64,000 nucleotides of DNA from Yinghuangia seranimata (GTDB taxonomy: Bacteria > Actinomycetota > Actinomycetes > Streptomycetales > Streptomycetaceae). This document shows positions 34,210 to 43,844 of this stretch, piece by piece. The notes below the pieces were generated by a model that had not been told where the DNA came from, did not search any database, and saw only the letters and a program-made list of their open reading frames with translations. How positions within the stretch are numbered: position 1 is the first letter of the stretch; each line of letters opens with the position of its first letter. A program made the position numbers and the translations under genes. The stretch covers positions 186,001 through 250,000 of the forward strand of contig NZ_JASAOI010000010.1 of NCBI RefSeq assembly GCF_029953285.1. The letters run 5' to 3'.

Positions 34210-34767
34210 GTGATCCTCGTCGTCTGCACCGGAAACATCTGCCGCTCGCCGATGGTCGAGGCGATGCTCCGCCACCGCCTCACCGCCGCGGGCCTGACCG
34301 GTGACGCGTGGGCGGTCTCGTCCGCCGGCACGCTCGGTTGGGGCGACGCGCCGATGACCGACGAGAGCGCGGCCGTCCTGCGCGAACACGGCGTCGTCCC
34401 GCACGCCCACACCTCGCGCCGCCTGTCGGCCGACATGCTCGACGCCTCGGACGTCGTCCTCGGCATGACCCGCGAGCACATCTGGGGCGTCACCGCCCGC
34501 TCCGCCGCCGCCGAGCCGCGCGCCTTCGTCCTCGGCGAACTCGCGCGCCTGGGCGCGAAAGCGGGCCCGCGCAGGCCCGACGAGCCGCTGCGCGACTGGG
34601 TGGCGCGCGTCGACGCCCTGCGCGACGCCCGCCGCATGGCCCGCTCGGACGACGAACTGGCCGACCCGCTCGGCGAGCCGATCGAGACGTACCGCAAACT
34701 CGCCGACCGCGCCGAGGACCAGGTCACCCGCCTGGTCGCGCTGCTCGCGCCGCCCGCCGCGGACTGA
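34210..34767 (+). CDS. Low-molecular-weight protein-tyrosine phosphatase-like protein
   Basis: A 185-aa LMW-PTP fold. The P-loop Cys-x5-Arg is at the very N-terminus (C6-TGNIC-R12-S), and the general acid Asp is in DPLGEP near the C-terminus. It removes phosphate from phosphotyrosine, or acts as an arsenate reductase in some family members. The GTG start has no binding site, but TACCCT lies 7 bp upstream, the spacing of a leaderless transcript. The P-loop position fixes the start closely. Confidence 0.88.
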   Translation: MILVVCTGNICRSPMVEAMLRHRLTAAGLTGDAWAVSSAGTLGWGDAPMTDESAAVLREHGVVPHAHTSRRLSADMLDASDVVLGMTREHIWGVTARSAAAEPRAFVLGELARLGAKAGPRRPDEPLRDWVARVDALRDARRMARSDDELADPLGEPIETYRKLADRAEDQVTRLVALLAPPAAD

Positions 34768-34934
34768 ACCGCGTTCGCAAAGAGCCCCGATCACGACTCG
34801 GCGCCCGAAAGGCCGGCGGACGCAACCCCGCCAACGGCCCGTCACCCCAACGGCTTAGGATCGCCCTCCAGCTTCAGCAACCAGTCGGTCGCGTGAGCAG
34901 AGGCGACCACACGGGGGAACGGAGATCGACCGGC

Positions 34935-36086
34935 ATGCCCAAGCCGACGACCACACAGCGCGCCAAACGCATATCCGTCACCGCCCTGAGCAGCGTGCTC
35001 CTCGCGGCCGCCGTCTCCGGCTGCGGCCTGTTCGGCGGAGACGACGACGGCGCGAAGAACACCTCCGCGGAAAGCCAGTCCCCGACCGCCGCGGTCGCGC
35101 CCCCGGCCGCCCCGGCGACCTCGGCACCGCCGGTCACCAGCGCCCCGCCCTCCTCCGCGGCCCCGTCCCCGAGCGCGACGACGCCGGACACCGGGCCCGG
35201 CTCGTCCACGATCGTCGACGCGCTCCAGAACGCCGCGGTCACCGCCGTCGGCAACGACGGCTCCGCGTCCCTCGTCGCGCTCAACATGAAGAACGGCGAG
35301 ATCGTCGCCACCGTGCACCGCCAGAACGGCATGTCCGGCAACCTGGCGCCCGGCTCCACCTTCAAGATCGTCACCTCGGCGCTGCTGCTCTCGAAGGGCG
35401 CGGTGACACCGGGCACCAAGGCACCCTGCGCCAAGACGCTGACCGTCAACGGCCAGGCCTTCAAGAACGTGCACGACATGGAACTGTCGAACGCGACCTT
35501 CCGCGAGGACTTCGCCAAGTCCTGCAACAACGGCCTGATCGCGTTCTACGACAAGATCGGCGACAAGGAGCTGTCCGAGTTCTCGACGAAGTACTTCGGG
35601 CTCAACAGCAACGCCTGGAAGGTCGGCGCCGACGCCGGGACCACCGACGGCGTCGTCCCACCCGCGAGCAGCCTCAACGACCGCGCCGCCCAGATGATCG
35701 GGCAGAGCTCCCTCAAGATGAACCCGATGACCATGGCCTCCGTCGTCGCCACCGCCGTCACCGGCCAGTTCCACCAGCCCGTCCTCAAACGCGGCCAGGA
35801 CGTCTACACCGTCTCCTCGAAGCTCCCGGCGAGCGTGTCACGCGACCTCAAGACGATGATGGTCGACTGCGCCACCGGCGGCGGCACCGGCGCCGAGGTC
35901 CTGCGCGGCATGTCGAACGTCGGCTGCAAGACCGGCACCGCGGAGGTCGGCACCACCTCGACGAACGCCTGGATGGTCGCCTACCGCGGCGACATAGCCG
36001 TCGCCGTCCTCGTCGAAGGCGGCACCTCGGGCTCGGGCGCGGCGGGCCCGATCATCAAGCAGTTCCTCGCGGCCGTCCCGAGCTAG
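34935..36086 (+). CDS. Lipoprotein penicillin-binding transpeptidase
   Basis: A 383-aa secreted lipoprotein. The signal peptide ends at the lipobox AVSGC (Cys30), followed by a Ser/Pro/Thr linker to about residue 95. The transpeptidase domain has all three motifs: S141-TFK, S196-C-N198 and K332-TG. It lacks the N-terminal dimerisation or transglycosylase domain of ordinary class B PBPs, so it is a minimal, lipid-anchored form. It would cross-link peptidoglycan at the outer membrane face, or act as a beta-lactam sensor or low-affinity PBP. GGAG lies upstream of the ATG. A terminator follows. Confidence 0.9.
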   Translation: MPKPTTTQRAKRISVTALSSVLLAAAVSGCGLFGGDDDGAKNTSAESQSPTAAVAPPAAPATSAPPVTSAPPSSAAPSPSATTPDTGPGSSTIVDALQNAAVTAVGNDGSASLVALNMKNGEIVATVHRQNGMSGNLAPGSTFKIVTSALLLSKGAVTPGTKAPCAKTLTVNGQAFKNVHDMELSNATFREDFAKSCNNGLIAFYDKIGDKELSEFSTKYFGLNSNAWKVGADAGTTDGVVPPASSLNDRAAQMIGQSSLKMNPMTMASVVATAVTGQFHQPVLKRGQDVYTVSSKLPASVSRDLKTMMVDCATGGGTGAEVLRGMSNVGCKTGTAEVGTTSTNAWMVAYRGDIAVAVLVEGGTSGSGAAGPIIKQFLAAVPS

Positions 36087-36096
36087 CCGATAGGCG

Positions 36097-36124
36097 CGGG
36101 GCCCGGCCTCGACGCCGGGCCCCG
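36097..36124 (+). terminator. Terminator after the transpeptidase gene
   Basis: A perfect 11-bp stem (36097-36107 with 36114-36124) with a 6-base loop, 10 bp after the stop. Confidence 0.85.
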
Positions 36125-36267
36125 ACCACCCGGACCTGCGCACCGCGGCCCCGAAGCCGACGCATCGCTCCCCGAGCCGCTCCGTAGCGCAACCCGCCCA
36201 CGCGTCCCGAACCCAACACGGAAGCCGCGCCCTCCCCTCCCTCGCCCCCATCTGGCACCATGACCCG

Positions 36268-37149
36268 GTGAGCGATCTTTCTGAGGACCGGCCGGCCTCG
36301 TTCGCCGGCGGCCGTGCCGAGACCTTCGTCGACCTCCTCGCCCTCGACGAGATCGAGCAGAACATCTTCCGCGGCACGTGCCACGCCGGCGCCCCGCTGC
36401 GTGCCTTCGGCGGCCAGGTGGCCGCGCAGGCCCTGATCGCGGCGGGCCGTACGGTCGTCTCGGACCGGCACGTCCACTCGCTCCACAGCTACTTCCTGCG
36501 CCCGGGGCGCACCACGACCCCGATCGTCTACCTGGTCGACCGGGTCCGCGACGGGCGCTCCTTCACCACGCGCCGCGTGACCGCCGTCCAGAACGGCGAG
36601 ACGATCTTCGCGCTCTCCGCGTCCTTCAAGGTCCCGGAGACCACCCCCGAGCACCGCCGCGCCATGCCGGAGGTCCCGCGCCCCGAGGACCTGCCCGACC
36701 CGTACGAAGGCCTCCCCCGCGAAGCCCGCCGCCACTACGAGGTCTCGCAGACCCGCCTCGTGATGGACCTCCGCTTCGTCCCCACCTCCGCCGACCCGGC
36801 CACCCACCTGACCGACGGCATCCCCCACCAGCGCGTCTGGATGAAGGCCGCCGAAAAGCTCCCGGACGACCCGCTGCTCCACGTCTGCGCGATGGCCTAC
36901 ATGTCCGACCTCACCCTCGCCGGCACCGCGGCCGCCCCCCACATCACCGACCCCCAGAACCTCCAGATGGCGTCCCTCGACCACGCCATGTGGTTCCACC
37001 GCCCCTTCCGCGCCGACGAATGGCTCCTCTTCGCCCAGGCCTCCCCCACCGCCCAGGACGCCCGAGGCTTCGCCATGGGCGAGTTCTACGACCACAACGG
37101 CACCCTCGTAGCCAGCGCCGTCCAAGAAGCCGTAATCCGCCAACACTGA
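36268..37149 (+). CDS. tesB: Acyl-CoA thioesterase II
   Basis: A 293-aa double hotdog protein of normal TesB length. N-terminal hotdog: FGGQVAAQALIAAGRTV and HSLHSYFLRPG. C-terminal hotdog: MASLDHAMWFHRPFRADEW, which carries the catalytic Asp of the Asp-Thr/Ser-Gln triad. It hydrolyses acyl-CoA to free acid and CoA in the cytoplasm. The GTG start lacks a binding site, and CACCAT about 7 bp upstream would suit a leaderless mRNA. No operon partner. Confidence 0.95.
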   Translation: MSDLSEDRPASFAGGRAETFVDLLALDEIEQNIFRGTCHAGAPLRAFGGQVAAQALIAAGRTVVSDRHVHSLHSYFLRPGRTTTPIVYLVDRVRDGRSFTTRRVTAVQNGETIFALSASFKVPETTPEHRRAMPEVPRPEDLPDPYEGLPREARRHYEVSQTRLVMDLRFVPTSADPATHLTDGIPHQRVWMKAAEKLPDDPLLHVCAMAYMSDLTLAGTAAAPHITDPQNLQMASLDHAMWFHRPFRADEWLLFAQASPTAQDARGFAMGEFYDHNGTLVASAVQEAVIRQH

Positions 37150-37197
37150 CGCCACGCAGCAGCGCGACCCGCATGACGCGGAGCTACGTCGAGCCGC

Positions 37198-37452
37198 TCA
37201 CGCCTGCCGGATCAGCGTGATCGTGGTCCCTATCGCACCGATTGTGAACACGGCGGCGACCACCCTGAGAGGCCCGACGCGCCGCTCCATGAACTCCCTT
37301 TCATCAGGCCCCATCTCGGGCATACGCCGCTTTGCGTAGCGAAGGAATCGCCACGCAAGGAGCGTGAACACCCACGCGGCGGCCAGCACGACCCACCAGG
37401 CGCCGGATACTCCTTGGCTCTCCTCTGCCGCCCGTTCGGCCACCCCGAGCAT
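37198..37452 (-). CDS. Small two-helix membrane protein
   Basis: An 84-aa protein with two predicted helices: about 18-35 (WWVVLAAAWVFTLLAW) and 62-80 (VVAAVFTIGAIGTTITLI). Between them lies a charged loop (YAKRRMPEMGPDEREFMERR). The ATG overlaps the stop of the upstream mini-lipoprotein gene (TGATG), and GAGG lies 8 bp upstream within that gene. Function unknown. Confidence 0.7.
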   Translation of the reverse strand: MLGVAERAAEESQGVSGAWWVVLAAAWVFTLLAWRFLRYAKRRMPEMGPDEREFMERRVGPLRVVAAVFTIGAIGTTITLIRQA

Positions 37453-37601
37453 CAGCACGCCTCATTCCGCCCCGTCAGAGCCGACGCCATTTTCCGCCCC
37501 TTAGCGCTCCCACCGCCGCCGCCCGAGCACCCGGCCACCGCTGTCAGCGACAGGACGGCGGCGGCGGTCGTGAGGGCGAGGGTGCGGCGGGGGTGGTGCA
37601 T
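37452..37601 (-). CDS. Mini-lipoprotein of 49 aa
   Basis: It begins MHHPRRTLALTTAAAVLSLTAVAGC: a basic n-region, hydrophobic core and textbook lipobox AVAGC with Cys25. The mature part is only about 25 residues, Gly/Ser-rich and ending in Cys. Its TGA shares a base with the ATG of the two-helix membrane protein. GGAAAG lies rather far (12 bp) upstream of the ATG. The signal peptide makes chance unlikely, but a truncated remnant of a larger lipoprotein is possible. Confidence 0.6.
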   Translation of the reverse strand: MHHPRRTLALTTAAAVLSLTAVAGCSGGGGGSAKGRKMASALTGRNEAC

Positions 37602-37744
37602 GGGTGCGACTGCTTTCCGGGGAGACACGCGAGGGGGATGAGAAAGGAAGGGAGGGGTGTGACTACTGGGGGACGAGAGAGGAACCTAACAGTCGGTTTT
37701 TCGAGGGGCGGCAGCACCCCGTGCGGCCCACCTTCGGGGTCGTT

Positions 37745-37761
37745 TTGTAGGGTCTCTACAA
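37745..37761. promoter_or_regulatory. Candidate operator before the acyl-CoA carboxylase
   Basis: TTGTAG-GGTCT-CTACAA is a perfect 6+5+6 palindrome in a T-rich patch, overlapping a possible -10 (TAGGGT). It lies about 140 bp before the carboxylase start and about 145 bp before the mini-lipoprotein start on the other strand. A TetR- or GntR-type site is likely. Confidence 0.5.
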
Positions 37762-37898
37762 CATCAGGGCTCCGGCACGCGTGGTTGAGGCATTGGTATC
37801 GACGACCGCGATCAAGCAGGGTGGAGACACATGTGCAGGTGGGCGACCTAACCCGGATCCGTCACCTGTGATGCGCAGGCGCTTGGGAGGCCCAGTCC

Positions 37899-40800
37899 GT
37901 GTTTCGTCGTATCGCCATCGTCAACCGTGGAGAGGCCGCGATGCGGCTCATTCACGCGGTGCGGGACCTTTCCGCGGAGACCGGAGCCCGGATCGAGACG
38001 GTGGCGCTGTACACCGATGCCGACCGTAACGCGACGTTCGTCCGGGAGGCCGATGTCGCCTACCCGCTGGGCCCCGCGTCGGCGCGGCCGTATCTGAACC
38101 ACGAGCTGCTGGCCCGCGCGCTGCGGGAGACCGGGGCGGACGCCGCCTGGGTCGGGTGGGGCTTCGTCGCCGAGGACGCCGGGTTCGCGGAGCTCTGTGA
38201 CCGCATCGGCGTGACGTTCGTCGGCCCGAGCCCCGAGGCGATGCGCCGGCTCGGCGACAAGATCGGCGCGAAGCTGCTGGCCGAGGAGGTCGGCGTCCCC
38301 GTCGCGCCGTGGAGCCGCGGCGAGGTCGCGACGCTGGAGGAGGCGCTGCGGGCCGGCGGCGAGATCGGCTACCCGCTGATGCTCAAGGCGACCGCCGGAG
38401 GCGGCGGCCGCGGCATCCGCATGGTGGCGTCGCCCGACGACCTCGCGGACGCCTACGAGCGCACCAGCCAGGAGGCCCTGCGCGCGTTCGGCTCCGGCAT
38501 CGTGTTCCTGGAGCGCCTGGTCACCGGCGCCCGGCACGTCGAGGTGCAGGTCATCGCGGACGGCCAGGGCACCGCGTGGGCGCTCGGCGTGCGCGACTGC
38601 TCGGTGCAGCGCCGCAACCAGAAGATCATCGAGGAGTCCGCCTCCCCGGTGCTGGCCCCCGAGCAGGCCGACGAGCTGAAGGCCTCGGCCGAGCGCCTGG
38701 CGCTGGCCGTCGGGTACCGCGGCGCCTGCACCGTCGAGTTCCTGTACCACCCGGGCGAGAAGCTGTTCGCGTTCCTCGAGGTCAACACGCGCCTCCAGGT
38801 CGAGCACCCGATCACCGAGGTCACCACGAGCACCGACCTCGTACGCCTCCAGCTGCACGTCGCGAGCGGCGGCCGCCTGGAGGGCGAGCGTCCGGCCGAG
38901 CTCGGCCACGCCGTCGAGGCACGGCTGAACGCGGAGGACCCCGACCGCGACTTCGCGCCGTCCCCGGGCCACATCGCGCGCCTCGTGCTGCCCGCCGGCC
39001 CCGGCATCCGCGTGGACACGGGCGTCAGCGAGGGCGACGACATCCCCGCGGACTTCGACTCGATGATCGCGAAGATCATCGCGTACGGCCGCGACCGCGA
39101 GCAGGCGCTCGGCCGCCTGCGCCGCGCGATGGCCGAGACCACCGTCGTCATCGAGGGCGGCGCGACCAACAAGAGCTTCGTCCTCGACCTGCTCGACCAG
39201 CCCGAGGTGATCGACGGCTCCGCCGACACCGGCTGGATCGACCGGGTCCGCGGCGAAGGCCGGCTGGTCTCGCACCGGCACTCCGGTGTCGCCCTGGCGG
39301 CCGCGGCCGTCGAGGCGTACCAGGAGGAGGAGCGCGTCGAGCGCGCCCGCCTGCTGTCCACGGCGTTCGGCGGCCGCCCGCAGGTCCGCCACGAGTCGGG
39401 CCGCCCGCTCGACCTGCGGCTGCGCGGCGTCGCCTACCGGGTGCGCGCCACCCGCGTCGGCGCGGACCGCTTCCGCGTCGGTATCGAGGCGGGCGGCGAG
39501 GTCCACACGGCCGACGTCGAGCTGCAGCGCTTCGACGAGCACTCCGGCCGCATCGTCGTCAACGGCACCCGCTTCCGCCTGCTCGTCGGCACCCACGGCC
39601 CGACCTACCTGGTCGAGGTCGACGGGGTGGCGCACCGGGTCAGCCTGGACGAGGGCGGCGTAGTCCGCTCCCCCGCCCCCGCGCTCGTCGTCGCGACCCC
39701 GCTGGAGGTCGGCGCCGAGGTCGAGGCCGGCGCGCCGGTGCTGGTGCTCGAGAGCATGAAGATGGAGACCGTGCTGCGGGCGCCGTTCAAGGCGCGCCTG
39801 AAGGAGTGCGTCGTCTCCGTCGGCAGCCAGGTCGAGACCGGCGCCCCGCTGCTGCGCCTGGAGCCGGTGGGCGACGGCGCCGAAGAGGAGGCCACGGCCG
39901 CCGAGGCCGTCGCGCCGGACCTGCCGGGCCGTCCCGGCGACGTCGCCGCCGCCGCGCGCGCCGCCCGCGGCCTCGAGGACCTGCGCAGCCTGCTGCTGGG
40001 CTACGACGTCGACCCGTACGACGACCGCCGCGTGCTGGACGACTACCTGGCCGCGCGCCGCGAGCTCGCCGCCGCCGGGCGCCGCCCGCTCGCCGAGGAG
40101 ATGGAGCTCATCGGCGCGTTCGCCGACCTCGCCGAGCTGAGCCGCAACCGCCCCGCGAGCGAGGACGTCGGCGACGGCCACGCCTACAGCGCCCGCGAGC
40201 ACTTCCACCGCTACCTGCAGAGCCTCGACGTCGAACGCGCCGGCCTGCCCGCCGCGTTCCAGGCCCGCCTCACGAAGGCCCTCGGCCGCTACGGCGTCAC
40301 CGGCCTGGACCGCACGCCCGAGCTGGAGTCCGCGGTGTTCCGCGTCTTCCTCGCGCAGCGGCGCGCGTCCGCCGACGCCGAGTTCGTCGCGGCGCTGCTG
40401 CGCGAGTGGCTCGACGACATGCCGCCGGAGGAGAGCCTGCGCGAGCCGGTCGGCCGCGCGCTCGAGCACCTGGTGACCGCGACGCAGGTCCGTTTCCCGG
40501 TGGTGTCCGACCTGGCGCGCGGCGTGGTGTTCGCGTGGTTCGCCCGTCCGCTGCTGCGCCGCAACCGGGCGCGCGTGTACGCGGGGATCCGCGCGCACCT
40601 GCGCCACCTCGACGCGAACCCGGCGGCGCCGGACCGCGACGAGCGCATCGCCGACATGGTCCGCAGCACCGAGCCGCTGGTGCGCCTGCTCGGCCAGCGC
40701 CTGGTCCGCGACGGCCTGGACAACGCCGACATGCTCGAGGTGCTGACCCGCCGCTACTACGGCAACAAGAGCCTGATCTCGGTCGCCACCCGCGAGTCCG

Positions 40801-43370
40801 CCGGCTGCACGTTCGTGGTCGCCCAGCGCGCGGAGGCCGACGTTGCGTCCGCCGCGGTGCGCTTCGACGGGCTCGGGGACGCGCTGCGCGGCCTCGCGGA
40901 GCTGGCCGAGGGCGCGCAGCCCATCGACGCCGACATCTACCTGGCGTGGGAGAGCCAGCCGCGCGACTTCGACGCGATGGCCGCCGCGCTGCGCGACGTC
41001 CTCGCCGCGCACCCGCTGCCGGGCTCGGTCCGCCGCATCACCGCGACGGTCGCCGGCCGCGGCGGCGCCGTGATGCACCACCACTTCACGTTCCGCCCGT
41101 CGGAGTCCGGGATGGTCGAGGAGCGGCTGATCCGCGGCCTGCACCCCTACATCGCGCAGCGGATGCAGATGGAGCGGTGGAGCGGCTTCGACCTGACCCG
41201 CCTGCCGTCGTCGGACGAAGAGGTCTACCTCTTCCAGTGCGTGGCACGCGAAAACCCGGCGGACGACCGGCTCGTGGCGTTCGCCCAGGTCCGCGACCTG
41301 ACCGAACTCCGCGACCACGAAGGCAACCTGGTCTCGCTGCCGACCGCCGAGGACACCGTCGCGGCGTGCCTGGACTCGATCCGGCGCGCCCACGCGGGCC
41401 GCCCGGCGCAGCGCCGCTTCCACACGAACCGCGTCGTGGTGTACGTGTGGCCGCCCATCGAACTCACGCGCGCCGAGGTCGAGATGATCGGCCGCCGCAT
41501 GATGCCGACGACCGCGGGCGCGGGCCTGGAGGAGATCCTCTTCATCGCGCGGCAGCGCGACAAGGAGACGGGCGCGCTGCGCAAGGTCGCGGTGCGGTTC
41601 TCCTTCAGCGGGGCCGGCGGCGCCGAACTCATCATCGGCGAACCGCCCGTCGACGCGGTCGAGCCGCTCGACGACTACCGCCTGAAGGTGCTGCGCGCCC
41701 AGGCCCGTAACACCACGTACCCGTACGAACTGACCGACATGCTCGGGGACTTCGTCGAGCACGACCTCGACGCCGAGCACCGCCTCGTCCCGGTCGACCG
41801 GCCGAAGGGCCGCAACAAGGCCGGGATCGTGGCGGGCGTCGTCACCAAGCGCACCGAACGGCACCCGCAGGGGGTCACCCGCGTCGCGCTGCTCGGCGAC
41901 CCGATCAAGGCGCTCGGCGCCGTGTCGGAACCCGAGTGCCGCCGCATCATCGCCGCACTCGACCTCGCCGAGCAGATGCGCGTCCCGCTCGAGTGGTACG
42001 CGCTTTCCGCCGGCGCCCGCATCTCCATGGACTCGGGCACCGAGAACATGGACTGGGTGGCCGCGGCGCTCAAGCGGATCATCGAGTTCACGCAGAACGG
42101 CGGCGAGATCAACATCGTCGTGGCCGGCATCAACGTCGGCGCGCAGCCGTACTGGAACGCCGAAGCCACGATGCTCATGCACACCAAGGGCGTTCTCGTG
42201 ATGACGCCGGAGTCGGCGATGGTGCTCACCGGCAAGCACTCGCTGGACTTCTCCGGCGGCGTGTCGGCCGAGGACAACCACGGCATCGGCGGCTACGACC
42301 GCGTCATGGGCCCGAACGGCCAGGCGCAGTACTGGGCGCCGAACCTGCCGGCCGCGCACGACGTGCTGATGGCGCACTACGAGCACAGCTACGTCGCCGC
42401 GGGCGAGTCGGTGCCGCGCACCGCCGCGACCACGGACCCGGTCGACCGCGACGTGTCGGACTTCCCGCACGCGGTCGAGGGCAGCGACTTCACCCGGGTC
42501 GGCGAGATCTTCTCGGCGGCGCACAACCCGGACCGGAAGAAGCCGTTCGACATCCGCACCGTGATGCGCGCGCTCGCCGACCAGGACCACCCGGTGCTCG
42601 AGCGGTGGTCCGGCATGGCGGACGCGGACACCTCGGTCGTCCAGGACGTGCACCTCGGCGGCCGCCCGGTGTGCCTGATCGGCATCGAGTCGCGGGCCGT
42701 GCCGCGGCGCGGCTTCCCGCCCACCGACGGCCCCGACACGTACACCGCGGGCACGCTGTTCCCGCAGTCGTCGAAGAAGACCGCGCGGGCGCTCAACGCG
42801 GCGTCGGGCAACCGGCCCGTGGTGGTGCTGGCGAACCTGTCCGGGTTCGACGGCTCGCCGGAGTCGATGCGCAAGCTCCAGCTGGAGTACGGCGCGGAGA
42901 TCGGCCGGGCGGTCGTCAACTTCGACGGACCGATCGTGTTCTGCGTGATCTCGCGGTACCACGGCGGCGCGTTCGTGGTGTTCTCGAAGGCGCTCAACCC
43001 GAACATGACGGTGCTCGCGCTGGACGGCTCGTTCGCGTCCGTGCTCGGCGGCGCGCCCGCGGCGGCCGTGGTGTTCTCGGGCGAGGTCGACAAGCGCACC
43101 GCCAACGACCCGCGCGTCACCGAGCTGCAGGCCCGGGCCGGCGCGGCCGAGGGCACAGCGCGCGCCGCGCTGCACGCGCAGCTGGCCGAACTGCGGCCCA
43201 CCGTACGGGCGGAGAAGCTCGGCGAGGTCGCCGCGGAGTTCGACGGCGTGCACAGCATCCGACGCGCGGTCGAGGTCGGCTCGGTCGACGCGGTGATCAA
43301 CGCCGCGGAGCTGCGGCCGCGCATCGTCGAGGCGGTCGAGGACGGCATGAAGCGCTGGTCGACGCGCTAA
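37899..43370 (+). CDS. Single-chain multi-domain acyl-CoA carboxylase
   Basis: An 1823-aa fusion containing everything for biotin-dependent carboxylation. Biotin carboxylase, about 1-450: ATP loop KATAGGGGRGIRMV and the signature FLEVNTRLQVEHPITE. Biotin carrier, about 585-660: LESMKMET with biotinylated Lys621. A long central region, about 670-1250, resembles the central domain of eukaryotic-type ACC. Carboxyltransferase, about 1290-1810: VAGVVTKRTERHPQG, SGARISMDSGTENMDWV, then ANLSGFDGSPESM. It would carboxylate acetyl-, propionyl- or a longer acyl-CoA; actinobacteria normally use separate subunits, so its substrate may be specialised. The GTG follows GGGAGG. Confidence 0.92.
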   Translation: MFRRIAIVNRGEAAMRLIHAVRDLSAETGARIETVALYTDADRNATFVREADVAYPLGPASARPYLNHELLARALRETGADAAWVGWGFVAEDAGFAELCDRIGVTFVGPSPEAMRRLGDKIGAKLLAEEVGVPVAPWSRGEVATLEEALRAGGEIGYPLMLKATAGGGGRGIRMVASPDDLADAYERTSQEALRAFGSGIVFLERLVTGARHVEVQVIADGQGTAWALGVRDCSVQRRNQKIIEESASPVLAPEQADELKASAERLALAVGYRGACTVEFLYHPGEKLFAFLEVNTRLQVEHPITEVTTSTDLVRLQLHVASGGRLEGERPAELGHAVEARLNAEDPDRDFAPSPGHIARLVLPAGPGIRVDTGVSEGDDIPADFDSMIAKIIAYGRDREQALGRLRRAMAETTVVIEGGATNKSFVLDLLDQPEVIDGSADTGWIDRVRGEGRLVSHRHSGVALAAAAVEAYQEEERVERARLLSTAFGGRPQVRHESGRPLDLRLRGVAYRVRATRVGADRFRVGIEAGGEVHTADVELQRFDEHSGRIVVNGTRFRLLVGTHGPTYLVEVDGVAHRVSLDEGGVVRSPAPALVVATPLEVGAEVEAGAPVLVLESMKMETVLRAPFKARLKECVVSVGSQVETGAPLLRLEPVGDGAEEEATAAEAVAPDLPGRPGDVAAAARAARGLEDLRSLLLGYDVDPYDDRRVLDDYLAARRELAAAGRRPLAEEMELIGAFADLAELSRNRPASEDVGDGHAYSAREHFHRYLQSLDVERAGLPAAFQARLTKALGRYGVTGLDRTPELESAVFRVFLAQRRASADAEFVAALLREWLDDMPPEESLREPVGRALEHLVTATQVRFPVVSDLARGVVFAWFARPLLRRNRARVYAGIRAHLRHLDANPAAPDRDERIADMVRSTEPLVRLLGQRLVRDGLDNADMLEVLTRRYYGNKSLISVATRESAGCTFVVAQRAEADVASAAVRFDGLGDALRGLAELAEGAQPIDADIYLAWESQPRDFDAMAAALRDVLAAHPLPGSVRRITATVAGRGGAVMHHHFTFRPSESGMVEERLIRGLHPYIAQRMQMERWSGFDLTRLPSSDEEVYLFQCVARENPADDRLVAFAQVRDLTELRDHEGNLVSLPTAEDTVAACLDSIRRAHAGRPAQRRFHTNRVVVYVWPPIELTRAEVEMIGRRMMPTTAGAGLEEILFIARQRDKETGALRKVAVRFSFSGAGGAELIIGEPPVDAVEPLDDYRLKVLRAQARNTTYPYELTDMLGDFVEHDLDAEHRLVPVDRPKGRNKAGIVAGVVTKRTERHPQGVTRVALLGDPIKALGAVSEPECRRIIAALDLAEQMRVPLEWYALSAGARISMDSGTENMDWVAAALKRIIEFTQNGGEINIVVAGINVGAQPYWNAEATMLMHTKGVLVMTPESAMVLTGKHSLDFSGGVSAEDNHGIGGYDRVMGPNGQAQYWAPNLPAAHDVLMAHYEHSYVAAGESVPRTAATTDPVDRDVSDFPHAVEGSDFTRVGEIFSAAHNPDRKKPFDIRTVMRALADQDHPVLERWSGMADADTSVVQDVHLGGRPVCLIGIESRAVPRRGFPPTDGPDTYTAGTLFPQSSKKTARALNAASGNRPVVVLANLSGFDGSPESMRKLQLEYGAEIGRAVVNFDGPIVFCVISRYHGGAFVVFSKALNPNMTVLALDGSFASVLGGAPAAAVVFSGEVDKRTANDPRVTELQARAGAAEGTARAALHAQLAELRPTVRAEKLGEVAAEFDGVHSIRRAVEVGSVDAVINAAELRPRIVEAVEDGMKRWSTR

Positions 43371-43844
43371 GTCGGCACAGGAGGCCGCCGTGTCCGCCCC
43401 TACGGGGGACGGACGCGGCGGCCTCCGGCGTTTCGCGGACGGGCGGACGGGGGGCCGCGGCGTGAGCGGGCGGCCGCCGGGTGAGCGGACGCGTGGCCGC
43501 GGCGTGGATCGGACGGCGGCGAGACGCGCGGACGGCCGCGAGGGAGCGTTGACGGCGAGGTTCGAGGCGGTGACGGCCACGCAAGGCGCGCAAGGCGCGC
43601 AGCGACGGCTTACCGAGAACGACCGCGCGACGCCGATCTTGCCCGTCACGGCACTCGGCCGCGGCGCCACCGCGACCGACGCCACCCCCGGGTGCGCCGG
43701 CAGGGGCCGAGCAACAACGTCCGCATCCCGCGTCGGCGGAAAGCGGGGGCATCAGGCCGGAGGCGCGCCGGCTCCGCGTCGGCATCCCGCGTGCGGCGGG
43801 ACCCCGCCCCGAGCCGCCCCTCCCCGTGGTGGGACGATCCGCCG
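43371..43844. other. Intergenic region after the carboxylase
   Basis: It holds the terminator at 43380-43426 and then about 400 bp of extremely GC-rich sequence, with GGCCGCGGCGTG repeated and other short direct repeats. No gene supported on either strand. Confidence 0.6.
43380..43426 (+). terminator. Terminator of the acyl-CoA carboxylase
   Basis: A 17-bp stem (43380-43396 with 43410-43426) with one G-U pair and a 13-base loop, 9 bp after the stop. Confidence 0.85.

Noticed and set aside
37848-43685. A 1945-codon open frame on the minus strand opposite the carboxylase
   Set aside because: It is the mirror of a clearly conserved coding sequence. Long antisense frames are expected at this GC content, and its composition (Arg/Val/Gly/Asp-rich, no motifs) is not protein-like.
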